17,402 bases of DNA from positions 1 through 17,402 of the forward strand of contig DFBD01000096.1 of the NCBI GenBank assembly GCA_002367255.1. Direction: 5' to 3'. Below, in pieces: positions 13,022 through 17,402 of the stretch. Below the pieces are notes generated by a model, which was given only the letters and a program-made list of their open reading frames with translations, was not told the origin of the DNA and did no database searches. The translations under genes and the position numbers were made by a program. Within the stretch, counting starts at the first letter, position 1. Every line of letters begins with the position of its first letter. Source of the stretch: Rhodobacterales bacterium UBA3089 (GTDB lineage Bacteria; Pseudomonadota; Alphaproteobacteria; Rhodobacterales; Rhodobacteraceae).

Positions 13022-15954
13022 ACCGTTTTCCAACAGGTGGCCTGATAGACCGCGATATCTCGATTCCGTTCACGTTTGACGGCCAGACATATACGGCGCA
13101 TCCCGGGGATACGCTGGCCTCGGCCTTGCTGGCGAACGGCGTACGTCTTATGGGGCGCAGTTTCAAATACCACCGCCCTCGTGGTGTGTTAACGGCAGGA
13201 TCCGAAGAGCCGAATGCCCTGATGGAAATCGGAATAGGGGCGGATTGCACACCCAATACACGGGCGACAACGCAAGAAGTCTACAATGGCATGGTGGCGC
13301 AAAGTCAGAACCGCTTTCCAACCCTAAAGGCGGATATTCTGGCGGTGAACGACCTGCTGTCGCCGTTCTTGGGCGCAGGATTTTACTATAAAACCTTCAT
13401 GTGGCCGAAGAAATTCTGGGAGGCAATATACGAACCAATCATCCGCCGTGCGGCCGGGCTTGGGCGTTTGTCAGGGCAAGCGGACACTGCCGATTATGAC
13501 AAGGCGTGGGCGTATTGCGATGTGCTGATTATTGGCGGTGGCCCGGCGGGCTTGATGGCCGCGTTGACGGCGGCCAAAGGTGGGGCGAAGATTATTCTGG
13601 CGGATGAGGATTTCATCATCGGTGGTCGTTTGAATAGCGAACAGACCGAGGTAGACGGAAAGCATTCGCAACGCTGGGCGGCCGAGGTTGCAACGCAGTT
13701 GGCGGAAATGCCAAATGTTCGCGTGATGACCCGCACCACTGTTACCGGCGCGTACGATGGTGGAACTTACGGCGCGGTTGAACGCGTGGGGGACCATATT
13801 GCTGACGCACATGGCGCTCCGCGTCAGATATTCTGGCGGATCGTGGCTAAACACACGATCCTTGCGGCAGGTGCAACGGAACGCCCGATAGCTTTCCCTA
13901 ATAATGATCGCCCCGGAATCATGCTGGCCTCGGCGGTTCGCACCTATGCGCATCGGTACGGGGTTGCGGCAGGGCAGCGCGTGGCGGTGTTTACCAACAA
14001 CGACGATGGCTGGCGCACGGCGCGGGATTTGATGGCGTTGGGTGTCACGGTCACAGGGTTGATCGATGCACGAACAGATGTCGCTCCGGACGTTGACTGC
14101 CCTGTATTCACCGGCGCGGCAGTTGTTGGAACGGGCGGAAGATTGGGAATTGAGCGCTTGTCGGTGCGGACCTCGGACGGATCTATACAGCAAATCAATG
14201 CGGACTGTTTGGCGGTTTCAGGCGGTTGGAACCCTTCGTTGCATTTGACAGGACACATGGGTGGCAAACCAACATGGCGCGAAGATATCGCGGCCTTTGT
14301 GCCATCCCCTGACAGCATCCCTAATTTGGTAACTGTCGGCGCGGCAAACGGAACCTTCTCGACCCTTGGCGCGTTGAAAGAGGGCATGGCAGCAGCCAAA
14401 GCGGCACTCAAAAACCTCCGATTGAAGCAGGTGCGGCCCAAAGTGCCGGCCGCTGACGATGCACAAGGCGCGGTGACTGCGTTTTGGCATGTGCCTGATG
14501 TTAAGGGGCGGTCGTGGCTCGATTTCCAAAACGATGTGACCGTTAAAGATATAGCAGTGGCGCACCGTGAAAACTTCCGTTCCGTAGAGCATATGAAACG
14601 CTACACGACGTTGGGAATGGCCACCGACCAAGGCAAAATGTCCAACATGGGGGCGCTGGCGGTTATGTCGGCGTTGACGGGGCAAAGTATACCAGAGACG
14701 GGCACAACTATTTTCCGCCCACCTTATACACCGGTTCAAATGGGCGCGCTTGGTGCTGGCGCAGCGGGCAAAGGGTTCGCGCCGGAACGGCTCACAACAA
14801 GCCATGATTGGGCGACCTCGCGTGGCGCATCTATGATCGAAGTCGGCCTCTGGCATCGGGCCTCGTGGTTCCCGAGGGAGGGCGAAACGTATTGGCGGCA
14901 ATCCTGTGACCGAGAGGTCAAAATGGTGCGCGAGGCCGTTGGGGTTTGTGATGTTAGCACATTAGGCAAGATCGATATTCAAGGCCCCGACGCCGGAGTA
15001 TTTTTGGACCGTGTTTACACCAATGTATTCTCGACCTTAAAAGTCGGGAAGGTCCGTTATGGTCTGATGTTGCGCGAAGACGGAATGGTTCTGGATGACG
15101 GCACAACCGCGTGCATAGGCCAGAACCATTATGTGATGACGACGACGACGGGGGCGACTGGCCCCGTGATGTCACACCTTGAATTTTGTGCGCAATGTTT
15201 GTGGCCGGAACTGGACGTGACGATGATTTCCGTCACGGAACAATGGGCGCAGATCGCGGTTGCTGGCCCGAAGTCACGGGAACTTCTGGCAGGGCTGATC
15301 GATGACATTTCCAACGAGAGCTTTCCGTTTATGGGCTGCGGCGCGGTCTCGATTTCTGGCGTCAATGGCCGCCTGTTCCGCATCTCGTATTCAGGCGAGT
15401 TGGCGTATGAAATTGCAGTTCCCGCCCGATACGGCGAATCCTTGATGGATGAGCTAGTCAAGCGCGCCGAAGCATTGGGCGGTGGTGTTTACGGGATGGA
15501 GGCATTGAATGTTTTGCGGATCGAAAAAGGTTTCCTGACACATGCCGAAATGGACGGCCGTGTTACGGCGGCTGATATGGGAATGTCTGGTATGATGTCC
15601 ACGAAAAAGGACTTTATCGGCAAGGTTTCCAGCCAGCGTGATGGCCTGAACGACCCGATGCGCGAACAACTGGTCGGGATCAAACCTACCGGAGCGGTGC
15701 GGCAGATACTTGGTGGCTCGATCATGGTTAACGTCGATGCGGATCCTATCCGCGAGAATATGCAGGGCCATGTGACGTCGGTTTGTTATTCGCCAACGCT
15801 GGATGGGATGATCGGGCTGGCGTTTGTCAAAGGCGGGCATGCGCGTATTGGTCAAACAATTCGGGCCGTTGATCTGCTGCGTAATGTCGATACATTGTGC
15901 GAAATAGTCTCGCCGCAATTCCATGACCCAGAAGGGGAGAAGTTGCGTGGCTGA
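13018..15954 (+). CDS. soxA: Sarcosine oxidase, alpha subunit
   Basis: This 978-residue large subunit has the full three-part layout. Residues of about 10-100 form a ferredoxin-like domain lacking the cluster cysteines (only Cys77 is seen), as in the family. A NAD/FAD-binding domain follows, with LIIGGGPAGLMAALTAA near residues 170-186 and a second region near 270-300 (AAGATERPIAFPNNDRPGIM). The C-terminal 380 or so residues form a GcvT-like domain that binds tetrahydrofolate and captures formaldehyde as 5,10-methylene-THF; ALNVLRIEKGFLTHAEMDGR is its signature. It overlaps soxD by four bases and soxG by eight, which suggests balanced expression of the subunits. I see no defect. Confidence 0.96.
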   Translation: MNRFPTGGLIDRDISIPFTFDGQTYTAHPGDTLASALLANGVRLMGRSFKYHRPRGVLTAGSEEPNALMEIGIGADCTPNTRATTQEVYNGMVAQSQNRFPTLKADILAVNDLLSPFLGAGFYYKTFMWPKKFWEAIYEPIIRRAAGLGRLSGQADTADYDKAWAYCDVLIIGGGPAGLMAALTAAKGGAKIILADEDFIIGGRLNSEQTEVDGKHSQRWAAEVATQLAEMPNVRVMTRTTVTGAYDGGTYGAVERVGDHIADAHGAPRQIFWRIVAKHTILAAGATERPIAFPNNDRPGIMLASAVRTYAHRYGVAAGQRVAVFTNNDDGWRTARDLMALGVTVTGLIDARTDVAPDVDCPVFTGAAVVGTGGRLGIERLSVRTSDGSIQQINADCLAVSGGWNPSLHLTGHMGGKPTWREDIAAFVPSPDSIPNLVTVGAANGTFSTLGALKEGMAAAKAALKNLRLKQVRPKVPAADDAQGAVTAFWHVPDVKGRSWLDFQNDVTVKDIAVAHRENFRSVEHMKRYTTLGMATDQGKMSNMGALAVMSALTGQSIPETGTTIFRPPYTPVQMGALGAGAAGKGFAPERLTTSHDWATSRGASMIEVGLWHRASWFPREGETYWRQSCDREVKMVREAVGVCDVSTLGKIDIQGPDAGVFLDRVYTNVFSTLKVGKVRYGLMLREDGMVLDDGTTACIGQNHYVMTTTTGATGPVMSHLEFCAQCLWPELDVTMISVTEQWAQIAVAGPKSRELLAGLIDDISNESFPFMGCGAVSISGVNGRLFRISYSGELAYEIAVPARYGESLMDELVKRAEALGGGVYGMEALNVLRIEKGFLTHAEMDGRVTAADMGMSGMMSTKKDFIGKVSSQRDGLNDPMREQLVGIKPTGAVRQILGGSIMVNVDADPIRENMQGHVTSVCYSPTLDGMIGLAFVKGGHARIGQTIRAVDLLRNVDTLCEIVSPQFHDPEGEKLRG

Positions 15955-16504
15955 TTTCAAACTACACCCAAGCGAAGCCCCGATCGGACAGCCCATCGAA
16001 ATTGGTGAAACGATTTTGGCCTGCATCCAACCCGCCAATATTTTGTCGATCGCACCGTTTAAAGGGCAGGGGATGGCCGTTACCGATACGTTAAAAGCGG
16101 TGCTTAAACTTGCACTGCCAACTGTCGGGAAGGTAACCGCCAAGAAACACATCCGCGCGATGTGGGCGGGGCAAGGGCAATGGTTCGTTGTCGGTGATAT
16201 CGCGCTGGAAGCACTGACCGAGGCTTTGGATACAAAGGCCGCCGTTACCGATCAAAGCGACGCATGGGTTGTCTTGACGCTTGAGGGGGCGGATGCATCC
16301 GAAGTAATGTCTCGTCTGTGTTCGCTGGATTTAGGTGCGTTAGAGCAAGGGCAAACCGCACGTGCCGAATTTGCGCATATGATGTCGTGTATCACGCCAA
16401 CGTCGGCGGGCTTCGAGATTATGATCATGCGATCTTTCGCAAAAACAGCAATCCATCACACGCGTGAAGCGATGCGCAAACTGGCGGCGCAGCAGGCGTT
16501 GTAA
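15947..16504 (+). CDS. soxG: Sarcosine oxidase, gamma subunit
   Basis: This 185-residue subunit of the heterotetrameric enzyme has a YgfZ/GcvT-related fold and contacts the alpha subunit. The C-terminal MIMRSFAKTAIHHTREAM is the family signature, and GQGQWFVVG together with SDAWVVLTLEGADASEVMSRLCSLDL matches the conserved core. The GTG start at 15947 has a strong AAGGGGAG upstream (15932-15939) and overlaps soxA by eight bases; an ATG at 15923 would lie deeper inside soxA with a worse site. The TAA stop (16502-16504) directly abuts the stop codon of the convergent cytochrome gene, so no terminator separates them. Confidence 0.93.
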   Translation: MADFKLHPSEAPIGQPIEIGETILACIQPANILSIAPFKGQGMAVTDTLKAVLKLALPTVGKVTAKKHIRAMWAGQGQWFVVGDIALEALTEALDTKAAVTDQSDAWVVLTLEGADASEVMSRLCSLDLGALEQGQTARAEFAHMMSCITPTSAGFEIMIMRSFAKTAIHHTREAMRKLAAQQAL

Positions 16505-17110
16505 CTATTCAGGCGTTACGTCTTTGCCACTGGCATGCTTGGTAATCTCGACAGAGGATTTGCAATCCGTCATGCAGGCTTCGGTGAAGAAGGGGTATTC
16601 CGTGGTCTCCCGATCATCGGGATAGAAGTTAGCTTCATTCCCAAGCGGAAGATCAAGGAAGTTGGCTTTGGAAAGTTCGAATTCCTCGTCGTCTACAATC
16701 TCGTTTAGATACATAATGTAGGCGGTCAGGGCATAAACCTCGTCCACGTTCAAGGACTGTGCATCGCCAAACGGCATTGCGCGGTTGACGTAATCCCAAA
16801 CGGTTGACAGGTATGGCCAAAAGGAGCCGACTGTTTTTAACGGCCGCTCGCTATCGAGTGTGTCAAAACCACCTGCGAGTGGTGGCCAACGGTCGACGCC
16901 TTCGCCGAAATCGCCGTGGCAGGCCGCACATTGAACCTCGAAAATTCCTTCACCTTCGGCAACGGTGCCAGAGCCTTCGGGCAACCCAAGACCATCGGGG
17001 CGGATGTCGATGTCCCATGCCGCTATTTCTTCCGGCGCAGCAATACGGCCGATTTCTTCCGCTAATATCGGAGTGCTGAACAGGAAAAACAGGCTAAGAA
17101 ATTTCCACAT
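16505..17110 (-). CDS. soxD: Sulfur-oxidation c-type cytochrome SoxD, first-domain form (single haem)
   Basis: This 201-residue periplasmic cytochrome is predicted to pass electrons from SoxC during oxidation of carrier-bound sulfane sulfur. A signal peptide spans about residues 1-17 (ending ILA). One haem site, CAACH, is at 61-65, with Met112 in AMPFGDAQSL a likely axial ligand. The region PDDRETTEYPFF, the pair Cys179/Cys183 and the ending SVEITKHASGKDVTPE match the first domain of SoxD. As I recall, the Paracoccus protein is about 380 residues with a second haem domain; here the protein stops after the first and abuts soxG. The ATG at 17108-17110 lies within the soxC end (17-base overlap). 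The name clashes with the sarcosine oxidase soxD. Confidence 0.82.
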   Translation of the reverse strand: MWKFLSLFFLFSTPILAEEIGRIAAPEEIAAWDIDIRPDGLGLPEGSGTVAEGEGIFEVQCAACHGDFGEGVDRWPPLAGGFDTLDSERPLKTVGSFWPYLSTVWDYVNRAMPFGDAQSLNVDEVYALTAYIMYLNEIVDDEEFELSKANFLDLPLGNEANFYPDDRETTEYPFFTEACMTDCKSSVEITKHASGKDVTPE

Positions 17111-17402
17111 TTTCCACCACCCCGTCACTGTCCACAGACCAAGTCTGGATACCGTTGTTATGATAGTTCGAAACCTCGCCACGGATTTTTCGCAACGCGT
17201 CTTTGGTCGGCTGAACATACCCCGTCGTGTCATGTGCGCGCGATTGTAAAAGCAACGGTTTGCCGTCCCAGTCAAATTCAAAATAGAAACGGTGCAACGA
17301 TTTATCGAGGCTCGGCCCATCGACCCGCGCTTGATGCCAATTTACGCCCCCGTCAATCGTCACATCCACACGTGGAATAACCCCGTGACCGGACCACGCC
17401 AG
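17094..17402 (-). CDS. soxC: Sulfane dehydrogenase SoxC (molybdenum subunit), C-terminal part, cut by the window edge
   Basis: This is the last 102 residues of the molybdopterin subunit of the periplasmic SoxCD complex in thiosulfate oxidation. The reading frame is open to the last base of the window. The sequence is the Mo-co dimerisation domain of the sulfite oxidase family: LAWSGHGVIPRVDVTIDGG, then a segment with FEFDWDGKPLLLQSRAHD and TGYVQPT, which is typical of SoxC. The molybdenum-binding domain lies outside the window. The stop TAG (17094-17096) falls inside the following cytochrome gene, so the two are translationally coupled, as expected for subunits of one complex. Confidence 0.9.
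   Translation of the reverse strand: MAWSGHGVIPRVDVTIDGGVNWHQARVDGPSLDKSLHRFYFEFDWDGKPLLLQSRAHDTTGYVQPTKDALRKIRGEVSNYHNNGIQTWSVDSDGVVENVEIS

Noticed and set aside
15118..15152. ACGACGACGACG simple repeat in soxA
   Set aside because: It is a short run of threonine codons in the GcvT-like domain and in frame; no sign of expansion or regulation.
17111..17320. N-terminal extension of the SoxD cytochrome
   Set aside because: It overlaps soxC, and the start at 17110 is directly followed by a proper signal peptide.

Overview
The window looks like chromosomal DNA from an alphaproteobacterium, most likely a roseobacter-type Rhodobacterales with moderate GC. This is an inference from gene families and arrangement: valS, efp next to an inositol-monophosphatase gene, a soxBDAG sarcosine oxidase operon and sulfur-oxidation soxCD genes, all densely packed. 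There are no RNA genes, CRISPR arrays, insertion sequences or phage genes. No non-coding stretch exceeds about 160 bases.

Layout. 1-705 is the 3' end of valS (valyl-tRNA synthetase), closed by a strong intrinsic terminator (731-760). 772-5354 is a plus-strand ureide (purine breakdown) block: a Bcr/CflA-type MFS transporter, a HisC-like aminotransferase, allantoinase PuuE, (S)-ureidoglycine aminohydrolase AllE and ureidoglycolate lyase AllA. A class V aminotransferase of the glyoxylate/ureidoglycine group faces it on the minus strand (5347-6531). Then come an ABC exporter (+), a TIGR04283-like glycosyltransferase (-), the folate-binding protein YgfZ (+), and the efp/inositol-monophosphatase pair (-). 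11491-16504 is the heterotetrameric sarcosine oxidase operon soxB-soxD-soxA-soxG (+). The window ends on the minus strand with a single-haem c-type cytochrome matching the first domain of sulfur-oxidation SoxD, preceded by the 3' end of soxC.

How the genes fit together. PuuE opens allantoin to allantoate, AllE converts ureidoglycine to ureidoglycolate plus ammonia, and AllA splits ureidoglycolate to glyoxylate plus urea. The class V aminotransferase could turn glyoxylate into glycine or use ureidoglycine directly. The allantoate-to-ureidoglycine enzyme is not in the window. Sarcosine oxidase also yields glycine, along with 5,10-methylene-tetrahydrofolate and hydrogen peroxide, so both catabolic blocks feed glycine and one-carbon metabolism. 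The sulfur-oxidation genes are functionally separate, although both systems are named sox.

Points for a second look: the HisC-like aminotransferase stop/start-coupled to puuE; a terminator hairpin within 12 nt of the ureide operon's first start codon; a SoxD reduced to one haem domain and abutting soxG; and four convergent gene junctions that all have no intergenic space.
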